From: Aureobasidium sp. EXF-3400
Lineage: Eukaryota > Ascomycota > Dothideomycetes > Dothideales > Saccotheciaceae
Length of the DNA stretch: 32,771 bases
Direction of reading: 5' to 3'
Assembly: GCA_024195585.1 (NCBI GenBank)
Contig: SWBL01000449.1
Location: 1-32,771 of the forward strand
The notes beneath the pieces were generated by a model that saw only the letters and a program-made list of their open reading frames with translations, made no database searches and was not told the origin of the DNA. Made by a program: the position numbers and the translations under genes. This document shows, in pieces, positions 11,118-22,037 of the stretch (position 1 is the stretch's first letter; every line of letters starts with the position of its first letter).

Positions 11118-11648
11118 CTACAAGCGACCTTGTTCTCTTCCAGCAGCTCTCAGGCCACTATCTCCATCGACGAGTACACACCAGCCTTCTCCACCTCTAC
11201 CTCCGTCTCCACCTACTGCAGCGCCTGGGAACTCTTTCTTTGCATACTCGAGGATATCGTCGTTGAAGCTGCCTGGTTGGAGCCATACGGCTCTCACACC
11301 TGCCTCTTTGGCTTCTTGCAATAGCTTCTTGGTTACAGCGGGAGGTGTGATGACGCTTAATCCTGTCTCCTTAGGTTGTTGCAGAGCTGAGGGCGAAGAT
11401 ACGGTATCGTAATCCTTCGAAGAGACAGAGACACTTGGTCGCGATGGGTTGAGGGGTGTAACTGGTAACGAGCGCTGAAGGTACCACGCAAATACTACAG
11501 AGCTTTAGTGGGGCTTGTGTAAGCTGGAGGTGTCTGATTGCATACCTCTGTGGCCAAACTTGGAGGGGTCGCTCGAAGCGCCAGCAACCGCAAAGCGAGG
11601 GCTGGCGAGGAAGTTCTTGACTGCTGTATTCATGTCCTGATCGCTCAT
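11118..11648 (-). CDS. Small CoA-binding-fold protein (YccU-like)
   Basis: Exons are 11648-11546 and 11494-11118, giving 159 residues; the 51-base intron has GTATGC and TGTAG ends and splits the Val codon after FGHR. The N-terminal pattern FAVAGASSDPSKFGHRVF followed by VTPLNPSRPSV is the nucleotide-binding half of the CoA_binding_2 domain, a Rossmann fold related to succinyl-CoA ligase alpha. VITPPAV and the AVWLQPGS segment near the end also match that fold. The substrate is unknown; proteins of this type are widespread and mostly uncharacterised. An insert rich in Ser, Pro and Val (residues ~52-75) and a Gly-rich loop near residue 133 are extensions to the compact bacterial form. The ATG at 11648 is the first and fits the fold boundary. 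Confidence 0.88.
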
Positions 11649-12622
11649 AGTTTCTGGTCTTGTGTTCTGTCGAGGAGTGAACAAGGGAATGTCAGAATGA
11701 GGTGATTAAGTGATTGCGGAGTTTGGAGTTAAACTTGTGCCGAGGCTTCGAGGCTCTTCCTTCTCTCCACGACCAAGTCAGATTTCTCGGGCATGACCCT
11801 GGCTGACACATATTCTGCAGCATATCAGATCCAGCACAGCCTCTTTAGTCTGACCTTTGCTGTTATGAGACTATTTGCAAGGTCACTGATAAGTATTAAC
11901 TATCTAGCAATGGCTATATGCGAGTATAGCTAATAAGATGGTTCGACAAAGCTTTGCTCTTAAGACAAGCAAGAATCCCACAAGTGAGCATATGGAACAG
12001 GTGAACCTGAGAAGCGTAATAAACAAACGACAGAATATTGATATTTTGGATGATATTACCAAAATCAGACCTTCTGAGACACCTGTATCAGTCACCCAAA
12101 GCATCATAAGATAGAATGAAGACTGAAAGGTAAAAGGCAAGCACAGTTGCCTAATTGGGGAGTATGTTATTACCAGGTGGGTGGCGCATGGCAACAGGCC
12201 TGAAGCGTGGTGGGCCGCCCTCTGGCCGCAGCGCAGATTCGACACAAACACATCAAACGACTCCTTTATGCTGGCGGGGGTCCTAAGAGACGCAGACATC
12301 TTCACGTATATCCCCTCAATCGCTCAAAGTGCATCTTGTCACAGTCTCTATCCGTCGAGAAAAAGAAGCAACAACACATAATCCAAGAAATGGTGAGTTG
12401 ATCTGTTTACTTTGGGACCCGAACCCTGCATGCAAAGCCGAAAGTCAAGATGCAGCCAACCAAAACTCGCCAATCGCCCTGTTTTGTGTCGGTTGTCCAA
12501 CTCCCGTCTCTTTGAACAACACACCACAACAACCGCCATTCCACCTCCTTCACCAACACCTCTTTCCTGCAAACCCAGCACCTCTACAGCGCAACGTCGC
12601 ATAGCAGATCAAGACTAAGACA
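11649..12622. other. Spacer between divergent CoA-binding and myosin light chain genes
   Basis: About 1 kb that must contain both promoters. No gene is supported. At 12389-12398 an ATG is followed at once by GTGAGTTG; several fungal EF-hand genes have a first exon of little more than ATG, so a leader intron from here toward the light chain start is possible, but I could not fix an acceptor in frame. Confidence 0.45.
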
Positions 12623-13239
12623 ATGGATCAGGCCAACACAACAAACTACAAGGAGGCTTTCGCTCTCTTCGACAAGCGCGGTAACGGCCGTGTCCAAATC
12701 GACTCCCTGGGCGACCTCCTGCGCGCATGCGGCCAGAACCCTACCCTCGCCGAGATCAGCGACCTTGAGAAGAGCATCGGTGGAGACTGTGAGTTCCATA
12801 CAAGCACAGCAGGGAAACAAAACATAGACGCTGACAATAAGCGACCAGTCGACTTTGACTCGTTCTCAAAAGTCCTCAACCGCGCTGGTGGTTTCCGCGA
12901 CCCTGGTGAGCCTGAGGAGTACTGCCGCGGTTTCCAGGTCTTTGACAAGGACATGACTGGCTTCATCGGTGTCGGTCAGCTCAGATACAGTATGACCAGC
13001 CCCTCCAAACGTGGATTCTCCCAAAGAAGAAGTTACTGACATACCTCCCACAGTCCTGACCAACTTGGGCGAGAAGATGAGCGACGATGAGGTCGATGAG
13101 CTGCTCAAGGCCGTCGACACCAGCAGCGGCGAGATCAACTACGTTGGTATGCTACCCTCCCAGACTTTCTCCCTTTTTGACTTGCACAAACTAACACAAT
13201 CATCTACCAGACCTTGTCAAGACCGTCCTCGCAAACTAA
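12623..13239 (+). CDS. cdc4: Myosin essential light chain, Cdc4/Mlc1 type (EF-hand)
   Basis: Exons are 12623-12788, 12849-12989, 13054-13146 and 13211-13239, giving 142 residues; introns are 60, 64 and 64 bases with clear GT-AG ends. The N-terminus (YKEAFALFDKRGNGRV, then LGDLLRACGQNPT) is the signature of the fungal Cdc4/Mlc1 light chain that binds IQ motifs of type II and V myosins and acts in the cytokinetic ring. The length agrees with S. pombe Cdc4 (141). EF-hand loops at FDKRGNGRVQI, FDKDMTGFIGV and VDTSSGEINYV all lack the full set of acidic ligands, so calcium binding is unlikely, as for the family. The chosen ATG has A at -3. The Cdc4-like orthology is inferred from sequence; calmodulin is excluded by length and degenerate loops. 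Confidence 0.93.
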
Positions 13240-13556
13240 ACACCCTTTCCGCCCGATACCCATACACACCTTTTCTCTTTCTCGTTCGAAACAAAACAAT
13301 CTTGGCGCCTAGGCACGAGGATATGAAGCATGGATTGGCGTTTTTTGTCTTTTACTCTGTTTAATTCTTGGAACGAAGAATGAATTATATCGCAATACTG
13401 TTTCTTTTCCTCTTGGAAGAACAACGACCGAGAATCTGTACAGCGGCGAGTTTCTATCTCCAAGTATTCTTTCTCAAAACACTCGTTCTATGAACATGCT
13501 CCAATAGTCCTGTATTCTTGTGTGACGCCATGCAATCAACCCTCAAACCAGAGACC
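13240..13556. other. Convergent 3' spacer
   Basis: 317 bases between the stop codons of two convergent genes (myosin light chain and HIT hydrolase). It is expected to hold both 3' untranslated regions and polyadenylation sites; nothing else is seen. Confidence 0.6.
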
Positions 13557-14215
13557 TTACAACGAAGACCCATTCGAAGCAACCTTCACATCCTTCAGAA
13601 TCTCCTCAGCCAACCACCTAGCCTCCCTCTCCATCTCCTCCATACTCCTAGCCTTCCTCTCTTCATCCTCAACCTTAGGAAACTTGCCCTGTCTCTCCCT
13701 CCCTCTCTGCCATGCCCCCACATCCCCCTCCTCCCCCTCCAGTTGCTCATAAATCTTATCCCCACCACCCTGTGCATCCATGTCCTTTTCCTTTCTTGGA
13801 ATCAAATGACAATGTACATGCGGTACACTCTGTCCAGCAGCAACTCCATCTTGAATGGCTATATTACATGCCGAAGCCCCAAAAACACGTTTGAGAGTGA
13901 TACTGCAGAGTTGCACTGTGCTGAAAAGATCTGACACTTCTGGGGCTGTGAGGGAGGAGAGATGTTGCACTGGTCGTAATGGGCAGACTAGGATGTGGCC
14001 TGGAAGTAAAGGTTTGAGGTTTACGAGACAGTAGGAGAGGGGGGTTTTGTAGAAGACCTGTTGGAACGAACTGTTAGTGGTGGTTTTGGTGGGGTGGAAG
14101 TGGGGGAGGAGGGAGGAGGAGAGGGCAATACTTGAGAAGTTACGGTAAAGGGGCCGAATTTGATGGCTTTGGACAGAGTGGATAACGGCATTTCTGCCTT
14201 GGTGTTGGAGGTCAT
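13557..14215 (-). CDS. HNT2: HIT-family bis(5'-adenosyl)-triphosphatase (Fhit/HNT2-like)
   Basis: The enzyme is expected to cleave Ap3A-type dinucleotides to AMP and ADP. Exons are 14215-14132 and 14057-13557, giving 194 residues; the 74-base intron (GTATTG...AACAG) is the longest confidently placed intron in the window. Motifs: KFGPF near residue 19, VFYKTPLSYCLVNLKPLLPGH (29-49) and LVCPLRPVQ as in human FHIT, and the histidine triad HVHCH (His108, 110, 112) with Gln104 before it. His110 is the predicted nucleophile. The C-terminal ~75 residues contain the family's acidic/Gly linker and a predicted helix rich in Glu and Arg. The HIT branch is assigned as Fhit rather than Hint from the PLSYCLVN and CPLRPV segments. 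The unspliced frame also stays open through the intron, in another register, upstream of the real start. Confidence 0.93.
14091..14125 (+). other. Guanine-run cluster inside the HIT gene intron (possible G-quadruplex)
   Basis: The plus strand, which is the template for this gene, has four guanine runs (4, 5, 3 and 3) within 35 bases. The transcript is accordingly a long pyrimidine tract in the 5' half of the intron. It may form a quadruplex or serve as a binding site for polypyrimidine-binding factors; this is inferred from composition only. Confidence 0.35.
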
Positions 14216-15275
14216 TTGTTGTTCTTTGGGGTGTAAGAGCTGTGTTGATTGTGGAGGGTGTTTGGTTGCGAGATTCGCGATGCAAAGACGTCATTGTCGC
14301 GATGAAATGCACGATGTTCGTGTTTCTAACGCGGAAACCACCCCTCGCCCTTTCAATTTTGGACTTCAATTTGCTATATGCCATGTCATATCACCTTGAC
14401 TGTCACAGCTCCTGCGAGCGAAGGATCGCAGAATCTAGGTAAGCAATTCAAAAGTCAACACTTGATAGACCATCTCGATCCTGCTCCAGCCTCTACCACC
14501 ATACTCAGCCGCGAGTAGTTTTATCACATGTACAATAAAATGCTCTCAAATGGCTCTTCATCATGCTACTCTACCAGATCAACTGGGAAGATATCTTTAA
14601 GGGTTGAAAACGCGTCTCTGGTTCATAGGGATTCCTCTATTTGAACTTTGTACAATTATCGTTTGTTCGGGTGTTTCATCCCTTGTTATCCTTTGATCCT
14701 TCGATCCTCCTCGGCTGTTATATCCTCCGCTGCCGCGATTGTTGATGTGATGTCTTTGGTCTAACCATGCAAGTACATGTATATGCACATCTTCTAGGTA
14801 ACAGTGACAAGCTGCAAACAGGTACCTTGTGCTTGTTGATGGAGAAACAAGATACTGCATCTCCATCTATCCATCTCGATCGTTCTGCTGGTGCGTTTAC
14901 CACATTGAGTGCGCGGAAAGAGAACGCGAGTGAATGTGCGGCGGGTAGCTGTGCTTCTTTCGTACATAAGTAACGGCGAGTTGTGGTGTGGTGGAAGGTT
15001 TGTCTCGCAACGTTCGTCTTAGCTGCCAGTATCGTTGGTCGTTTGCTTCTTCTCCGGACTCTCGAGTGTGCTTGTTGCGAGCATCCGTGGTGGAACCAAA
15101 ACCAGAGGTGTGCCAGATGGCGGAATGAATCCAGTCGAGGCGTGTAGCTGGCGTGTCGTACCTTGTGTATGGAAAGTGACTGGTCAATCGATTGAGAACG
15201 CGGCGTAGAAGAGTTGTGCGCTATCGTGTCCTGCACTGTCTCACTCAAGAAGACAGCAAGACGCAACAAATGCTT
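14216..15275. other. 1.06 kb spacer between HIT gene start and rhodopsin-fold gene B end
   Basis: It should contain the HIT gene promoter and the 3' untranslated region of the next minus-strand gene. A 552-base stop-free stretch on the minus strand (14718-15269) has no ATG at its head, reads as basic, His/Arg/Ser-rich sequence and shows no domain, so I do not call it a gene. Confidence 0.5.
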
Positions 15276-16448
15276 TCAAGTCGGAATCTCGTGAACGACA
15301 GCCACTCCTTTCTCTATATCATCAGACCCCCTGACACTCAAATAATCCAACTCAATGCCAGCCTCGTTACCCACTTCCAAAAACGTGGGTGTCGGATCCG
15401 GCAATGCCTGATACAGCTTGACCCCATCCTCCTCTTTAGGCAACGTAATCTTCAGCTGCGAATGTTTCTTCTGCGATGACCTAGTCTTGCTATCACTCGA
15501 CAGCGCAACCTTAGCCTTTTGAGCCAATCTCACAGCCAAAGGCCTCATCACCGACATCGATGCCACAATGATGCCAATAGCAGATTCGATGAGCGATGTA
15601 TACGCTATAACGTCGTTTGTCTCGGTATAGTAATCCTGATCCAGTCTCAAACCAGGGATATATGGGATACGCACCACGGAAACTACACTGCCAAGAGAAG
15701 CAAGGATGATGATGGCGTAGACGGAGATTTTGCTGCGGATGTCCATGATTAAGCCAGAAACGATATAGATGGCCATTCCGGCGAAGATCCAGTCTGTGGC
15801 TGCGTTGAGGGCGGCGCAGAAGTAGTTGAGTGGACCCAGGATATCCCAGGAGAGACAGTGGGGGTGGTTTAGATCGATAGTGGCGATGTTGCCGCATTGA
15901 CCGATGGAGATGCCCATGAGGAGGATGTTGAAGAGGATGGAGATGCTGACGCTAATGATGATGATCCAGCGGTGAAGGGCGCGATTGGGGATGCGGAGGA
16001 AGAAGAATGCCATGGAGAGTTTGAAGAAGCATTGGTTCAGGAGGTAGAGTGTGATGCCTAGGATACTGAGCTGTTTGGAGATGATGAGTTAGTGCTGGAG
16101 GAGAAAGAATCGGGGAAAGAGGGTTTGGTATACCTCGGCGAGTTTGACTATGGGCTCGAGTCCTTCGTTGTTCTCTGTCACCCCGATGGCTATGAATACG
16201 CCACAAGCAGCAAGAAAGCAGATCTGGAGGATTGTGTTAGTGAACTGCGAATCTCCTTCAATGCATAGCGAGGTTCTTACATGAGCGATGATCAAGCAGA
16301 CATCATCACGACCAAATGATCGAGCAAGGCAGCATCGAATCCAGATCCGTATCGAGATTGCAATGCTCGATAAGATAGCAAGAGGGATTGGCAAGACAAT
16401 GATTGCATACGGATGCAGATGGTACTGCGCAACATCCGGCGAAACCAT
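15276..16448 (-). CDS. Fungal rhodopsin-fold integral membrane protein (7-TM), copy B
   Basis: 350 residues from exons 16448-16281, 16223-16134 and 16070-15276. Introns are 16224-16280 (57 bases, in frame, stop-free) and 16071-16133 (63 bases, ACTAAC branch). Helices: residues ~14-35 (IIVLPIPLAILSSIAISIRI), then RSFGRDDVCLIIAH, a helix from ICFLAACG, LSILGITLYLLNQCFFKLSMAFFFLRI, IIIISVSISILFNILLMGISI, an extracellular loop with cysteines around GQCGN and HCLSW, a WIFAGMAIYIVSGLI helix, and IYAIIILASLGSVVSVV. The SFGRDD motif after helix 2 and the conserved Cys in the loop place it in the same fungal rhodopsin-fold superfamily as copy A, but the two share little direct identity, so this is not a recent duplication. 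The last ~90 residues form a polar cytosolic tail. Ligand and function are unknown. Confidence 0.88.
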
Positions 16449-17431
16449 TATTGCTTTCTGATAGATTAATCCAACATATGAGATAGAGACCAGAGACGAG
16501 ACGACAGAACAAACAAGCAGCGGAGAAAGATGGAGAGATAGAGGGAGATCTGACTGTAATAAGAAAGTAGCATCAAACCTTCTACAACTGTGAAACCTAC
16601 GAAGCTACGACTAGTAAACTGTCATTACGTTGTTGCGTTGGATGGCTCTGAAGCTTGCGGCTCTGAGCCATACAAAACGAGAGCTATAACAGAAGCTCCG
16701 AGGCATATCAATGTGATGTTAGGGCGGAGGTCGCTCAATCGGAGTGTTCCAGGCGTGAACATGGTTTGAAACTGACGACCGTTGTGGGAAAGCCGTTGGT
16801 CCCAGAGCCACGTTTAATGTCTTATAGCCAGGGTCAGGTTTTTAAGCGAGCGCCAGGTGAGTCGCTCTCTTTACTGTTTTGGGGTTATGCGCTCGGGAGG
16901 GCAGCTCCGAACGAGTACAGTTCGTCAGTGTGGTTGTGCATTGGGATGTGTCGCTTCCAATTTCCACTTGCTCAGCCGTGAAGCACAAGGCTGGCTGTGA
17001 GAATCCATGGAAACGCGCATCCTCTGAGAGTCATGCCCTCATCGATTCTCGTTGCATACTTCATTAACCAAAAGATAGGCGTCAACGTGGATCTGCTATA
17101 ACCACTTATGCGACAGAGTTTGGGCAAGTATGATTTGTAGTCAGGGCAAAGAAACGACAAAGGTGCAAAAGTGTACCATCTCGCTTGAGGCTTAACGGCT
17201 TTCCGATTATAGTTCAATACAAGAGGTAAACGGCTGCTTTCTGTCAATTGTCATCTGTCATTCCATAACCATTCTATGCGACAGACGAACAAACGCCGTT
17301 ACTCCCAAATACACTGCCGAAGCCATCATCTGTATCGTGTCTCTCGTCTGATCATATTCTGCTGCCCTTTCGACCGCAGCTGACTGTCGGAGCAGGTATC
17401 TCCCGAAATGATGATATCAAGGGGCCGGCTT
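16449..17431. other. Spacer upstream of rhodopsin-fold gene B
   Basis: About 1 kb. It holds the promoter of the rhodopsin-fold gene (near 16449) and the 3' region of the small Ser/Tyr-rich gene (near 17431). The short open frames here have no recognisable content. Confidence 0.5.
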
Positions 17432-17763
17432 TCACTTGCCCTGAGGAGGAGTGTAGTCGGAATAACCAGTACCCGAGTTGTAGTAGGTTGAGCCATCGGA
17501 GTTGCTGTAGTAGTACGAGCCATCGCTGTGTTCCATTGCATTAGCATGCTTCCAAAGATCTGAAGGTAAAGATGATGTACTTACTTGTTGGAGTAATGGT
17601 AGGCGTTGTCGTTGGCGGCGCCAGAGCCGTAGTCGCGCGAATCGTAGTGGTTTCCCGAGCTATTGGTACCGCTAGAGGTGATCTCGTACGAAGAGCCGCT
17701 ACCGCTGCCGCTGGAAGTGGAGCCGGTGCCGGTGCTCGAGTTGGAGGAGTTGTTGGAGGACAT
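17432..17763 (-). CDS. Small conserved fungal Ser/Gly/Tyr/Asn-rich protein of unknown function
   Basis: Exons are 17763-17585 and 17525-17432, giving 90 residues; the intron (59 bases) has GTAAGT and CACAG ends and splits an Asn codon. The first ~27 residues are Ser, Gly, Thr and Asn only. Then comes YEITSSGTNSSGNHYDSRDYGSG, and the second exon repeats a tyrosine-rich pattern (DGSYYYSN, DGSTYYN, TGYSDYTPPQGK). I recall this architecture as a short conserved hypothetical of filamentous ascomycetes, with no known role. The fused two-exon product matches that pattern better than either exon alone, which supports the splice. No signal peptide or membrane segment; the protein is probably disordered. 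Confidence 0.85.
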
Positions 17764-18166
17764 CTTGATTTTGAGCTTTGAGATGGATGCAAATAGTTGT
17801 ACTGTGGGTTTGGATGAAGGATTGGGATGAGAAAGAGGAGAGGATCGAGCCGAGTTCTGATCTGAAGATAGCTACAGCTCTGATGAGGGGCTCTTCGAAC
17901 AAAGACGCAGCAAACGACAAGGTTATCTCCAAGCTTAGGCCATCACATTGCAGGAGAGCTTGGTTCGCCAAGCGAAATATAGTACGAGAGGCACAGATCT
18001 ATGTCAGTTTGCCAATATATAGCAAGATCTTTTGAGATAGTCTTTGTTTCTATCAAACTCATAATGAGAGAAAGCTAGTAATGCGCGAGTACTCTTTACC
18101 ATCATTCAATCCCTCTTCTTCAAGAATCTATATGTCGAAAGAAAGTAGGGCGACAAAGAAGCACAT
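17764..18166. other. Spacer between MTR10 stop and the small Ser/Tyr-rich gene
   Basis: 403 bases that should carry the promoter of the small gene at one end and the 3' untranslated region of the MTR10 gene at the other. No other feature is seen. Confidence 0.55.
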
Positions 18167-21134
18167 TTATCCAGCAAAACGGAACCTTGTGGCTTCCAAT
18201 CTACCCAAGCCTTCTCTAGGAGCAACGTTCCTTCTCCTGTAAGAGTTGGTGAAATCTTGCAAGAGTGTGCGAATCTTGCGTGTGTCTCCAGATTGAATGC
18301 GTTGCTCGATGTTGCGCAACAATCGCTCCTGTTCTTGTGGGCTGATGGATCCGGAAGGAAGCATCGAGACAGTGTTTGCTGTCCACGTTGCTGTTGCCTC
18401 TGGCATCAACTGGAACATGGCGAGTAATACTCCAGAGGCATCAGGGAAGCAGTCTGCAGGGAATGTGTACATCATACCCGTCATCAGACGCTGCACGAGC
18501 ACATCACCTTGCTGGGATGTGAGTGTTTTGATGGCATTTTGTACTTCCGGTGGGTTGAGACGGCGGTTAGGGTCTTCACTGAAAGTTGAGATGGGCGCGT
18601 TCTCGCCGCCATAAGCGAGGAAGTCGCGCAGGAAGTGGAGAGTTGCTAGAATTGGTGCGTCTTTGAGGAGGGTGAGCGAGGTAGAAGCGGCAGACAGGAT
18701 AGTGGGCGTCAGCTCGTTCGCGATGAATTGACGTGAGTGATAGGCCTGTACGTCAACACATAGACGGAAGAAGTCCTCGATCACGTCGGGTAACTGCTCT
18801 GGAGGCAAGTCGTTGAGTGCGCGCAAGAAGGTAGTGGCTTGTTGAACGTAGAAGTTGAAGATTGCCTGTGTCGTCTCGGGGCTGACGCCTTCTGCTTCGT
18901 CGGTAAACTCGCGGACGATCGAATCAGTGGCCCAGAGGAAGCAGCCTTGCCTTGAAGCAGCGAAGCCAGATGCCAGCTTCTCCGCTAGACTAGGAAGAAG
19001 GGGTGCAGTATGTGTGCGGTAAGAGAGCACAATGTAACGCCAGCATCTACAGACGCGCTCAAGAATGGGAGTGAAGTTGGAGAAGTTGTCAGCAATAGCG
19101 GCTAGGACAGGGAAAATTTCCTGACAGTATTGCACGGCAGGGTGTGGCTCGCCAGGTCTGACCTCCGGTTGGATCCATTGCACAAAGATAGTAATGAGGT
19201 TGATGTGGTCAGCAAGTGCCAGCTTTTCCTTCTCGCCAGTGGCAGACTGAGCCATGTCCATCAGACGTTTGACGACAGGGTCGCAGCACATCTTGAATGA
19301 GGCGTAGACTTGGTCAACGGGCTGTTTTGAGAGCACTGATGCCATACCCTCCGTGATTTCCTCTTGACTTGTGGGCGGTAATCTGTTGATGACAGTCTCG
19401 TAGAAAGTCTGAAGTTGGTTGGTGAAGCCCTTGAGGAGTTCGGAGCAGTCGTTGCAGAAGAATCTGAAAGAGAGTGCAGCAGCAGTGACGACCTCCTTAG
19501 AAGGATGATCGAAAGCGGCCATTATGAAGTTGAGCTGGGCCTCGAGAGTGTCAGGGTGCTGGGAAGTCCATTCGGTATATCTTCCAAGTGCCATGACAGC
19601 CTGGAAGCGGACCTTCTCTTGGTCGGGAATTTGGACGATCAAGGGTATCAGTCTGGGCAACATGATGTTCTCATCCGGAGGGACCATACGACCCATGGCG
19701 CGCATGCTGAACAGAGGCGCCTCGAGCTTCTGCCACTCGGGGACATTCCCTGTGCTTGCTTGCGGACCGTATGTGCTGACCCACTCCTCAATCTTGACAT
19801 ATGACTTTTGTAGACACTCGGTGACGCCAATAACTTCACAGCAATCCTTCAACACATCGCCCATCTGGTGACGGAATTCACGGAATCTCTCCTCCTGTTC
19901 GCGATCACCGTCGAAGAGGTCGTTGTCGTTGCCGCTCTCAGGTTTGGGGAACTCGAGGTGGCCAATCATGATGTCGACCAGATTCAAGTAGATGTCGACG
20001 AACTGCATGCGAGCCTGCATGTAGCGTTCTAGGGTGATGTACTGCTTGAGCTCATACCAGAAGATGAAAGTGCTACTAATGGCTTCCTTCTCAGTATCTC
20101 TGGCAGCACATTCCAGTACGGCCTCAACCAGACCACGGAAGTCGTCGGGCAAACGAGCGATGAGAACGACCCAGGCTTCACCAGCCTCTGCGAAAATCCG
20201 TGTAAGGCCCTTGAACGTCTCGAAATCTTCTGCTTCGGCGGCCTGTGCAATCTTGGGACGAATGGACATGACTCTGGGGTACATGGTTTTGATGATGGCC
20301 ATGCATTCGTCCACGTCTCTTGTCTCCCTGAAGATGGCGCAAAGGGTCTCGACACTGGACTCGAAGGACGAGTCGGCTTCCAGGGCGTTCATAACGACAT
20401 CCAGAAGAGGCGAGTTGACAATGTCGTTGAGCGGGACCTCCCTGATCCACGATGTGATGCACTCCATGAGTTGAGGGTTCTTTGAGGCAGCCTCGGACGA
20501 CTGAGCGTACTGATTGAGCAGTGTGAGGACCTGATTACCATTCTCTTCCAGCAGTTCAACAGTCCTGTCTCTGAGCTCATCTTCTGTAAGGTTGATCTTT
20601 CTTCCTTCTGTGACTTCCTCGGGGAGGACGTGCAAGAATTCGAGGACGCAAGCGATACCGTTAGGGTCGTTGCCGAGGGTGGAAACGACAAGTTGTAGTA
20701 CGTCCTTCCACTCAAGCATCTGGATGGCGAGATTGGCGAGGCAGACGCATAGTTGTGTGCGGATGGGCTTGGGGCCCTGGCTGAATTGGGTGAGTAGCGA
20801 TAGAAGAGTGTTGCGCAATTCGGGCAGGGATTCGCGAGGCAGCTGGTGGAAGTCGAAGACGATCTTGCCTTTGAGGGTGGTTGCGGCAAAGAGCTTTGAT
20901 TCGGTAGTGGCTTCAGGCGAGCTCAGGATCATGAAGGTTGTGTTCCATGCTTCGTTCTGGTGTCGTTAGTGGGGGCTTGGTGGATGCCATGTGCCATGTG
21001 GTGTCGCATACAGATTTCTGGAATTGTTCGAGGAACTCGTGTGCCTGACCCTTCTGTGTGCGATCGACATTGGATTGCATAGTCTGGAGAGCAGCCAGCA
21101 CTGGGGCAAAGGCCTGGGTGCCGTTGGCGGCCAT
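18167..21134 (-). CDS. MTR10: Karyopherin / transportin MTR10 (TNPO3-like)
   Basis: A nuclear import receptor that carries SR-like and RNA-binding proteins (Npl3 in yeast) into the nucleus and takes part in tRNA re-import. Exons are 21134-21012 and 20956-18167, giving 970 residues, the usual length. The 55-base intron (GTATGC...CCAG, with CACTAACG branch) lies right after FLEQFQKS. The N-terminal importin-beta region reads AHEFLEQFQKSNEAW and then FAATTLKGKIVFDFHQLP. The remainder is a run of HEAT-like helical repeats (for example LPRLIPLIVQIP, RFQAVMALGRYTEW, VVTAAALSFRFFCNDC). The C-terminus FTNSYRRRNV...RLEATRFRFAG is typical of this family. It diverges from the SmE gene across 417 bases. 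The RS-tailed cyclophilin elsewhere in the window is the type of cargo this receptor handles, but no direct link is shown. Confidence 0.95.
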
Positions 21135-21551
21135 GGTGGGATGTGATTTGGGCGACGGCTTGCAGAGGTCGACTGGTGGGGGTCGTCTGCGGTGAAAGGA
21201 TGGTGAAGAGAGCGTTCCTAGTTGCGCCAAAGAATAGGGACTGCAGACAGATAAGGCAGCGAGCAACAAATGACAGAAAAAGAGCGAGGTTGTTGATTTG
21301 ATTCGGGCAGCTCCACATGTTTCTTTGGCTGCAATTGACACTGACGCAGAATCGCTTTCTGTCCGTGCGCGACTGCTTCATCTGGATCGCTCTTGCTGCT
21401 GTTGCGACCGAGACGCTGGTCGCATCCTGTCCATCGCCATAATCCACTCTCACACGCCATCCGCTTCGACTCCGTCTCACTGTGATATTCAGTACCGCCA
21501 CCTGCGACTTGCTATTTCGACCTTTCACACAACACCAACCCCTCAGACAAG
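21135..21551. promoter_or_regulatory. Divergent promoter region, MTR10 and SmE
   Basis: 417 bases separate two divergent start codons, so both promoters must lie here or overlap the neighbouring leaders. No TATA box is obvious on either strand; the SmE side has a pyrimidine-rich leader. Both genes serve RNA metabolism, so coordinated expression is plausible but inferred. Confidence 0.6.
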
Positions 21552-21948
21552 ATGGAGAGACGCGGACGCGGAGGTGGTGGAAAGGTGCTGCTGCCGCCAA
21601 TCAACTACATTTTCAAGCTCCTCCAGACTCGCGCGAAGGTCTCGATATGGTTGTTCGAACAGCTGGGCATCCGCATTGAGGGAACCATCAGAGTTCGTTG
21701 TCCTGTCACTCTGCTCCAACCACGCGCATACTGATCATATCCGCAGGGTTTCGATGAGTTCATGAACCTGGTCGTCGACGATGCCATCGAGGTCAAGCAG
21801 CCCACAAAGACTGACCCAGAAGAGTCGAGAAGAAGCCTCGGTATGCTCACATCTGCTGCACCTTGTGCATTGATTCACACGCTAACTTACAGCTCCAGGC
21901 CAAATCCTCCTCAAGGGCGACAACGTTGCTCTCATCCAGAGTCTATGA
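21552..21948 (+). CDS. SME1: Small nuclear ribonucleoprotein SmE
   Basis: A core component of the seven-member Sm ring on spliceosomal snRNAs. Exons are 21552-21692, 21747-21840 and 21893-21948, giving 96 residues; introns are 54 and 52 bases with GT-AG ends. The protein opens with a short Arg/Gly stretch, then LLPPINYIFKLLQT (Sm1 helix region), [34 protein letters not shown] (Sm1 fold), and ends with GQILLKGDNVALIQSL (Sm2 motif, with the conserved KGDN). The length matches other SmE proteins (about 92-96). Two introns in so short a gene are typical for ascomycetes. It shares its 5' region with MTR10. Confidence 0.96.
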
Positions 21949-22037
21949 GTTTGATGATTTACTTTCTTCGCCAATGCCTAGAGCAACCAGCGTCGCTCTG
22001 CATCTCCGCCATCGACCATGAGCACCTCACCTACAAA

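Noticed and set aside
14718..15269. 183-residue minus-strand stop-free stretch
   Set aside because: It begins with a non-ATG codon, is basic and His/Arg/Ser-rich without a domain, and lies where the 3' region of the rhodopsin-fold gene is expected.
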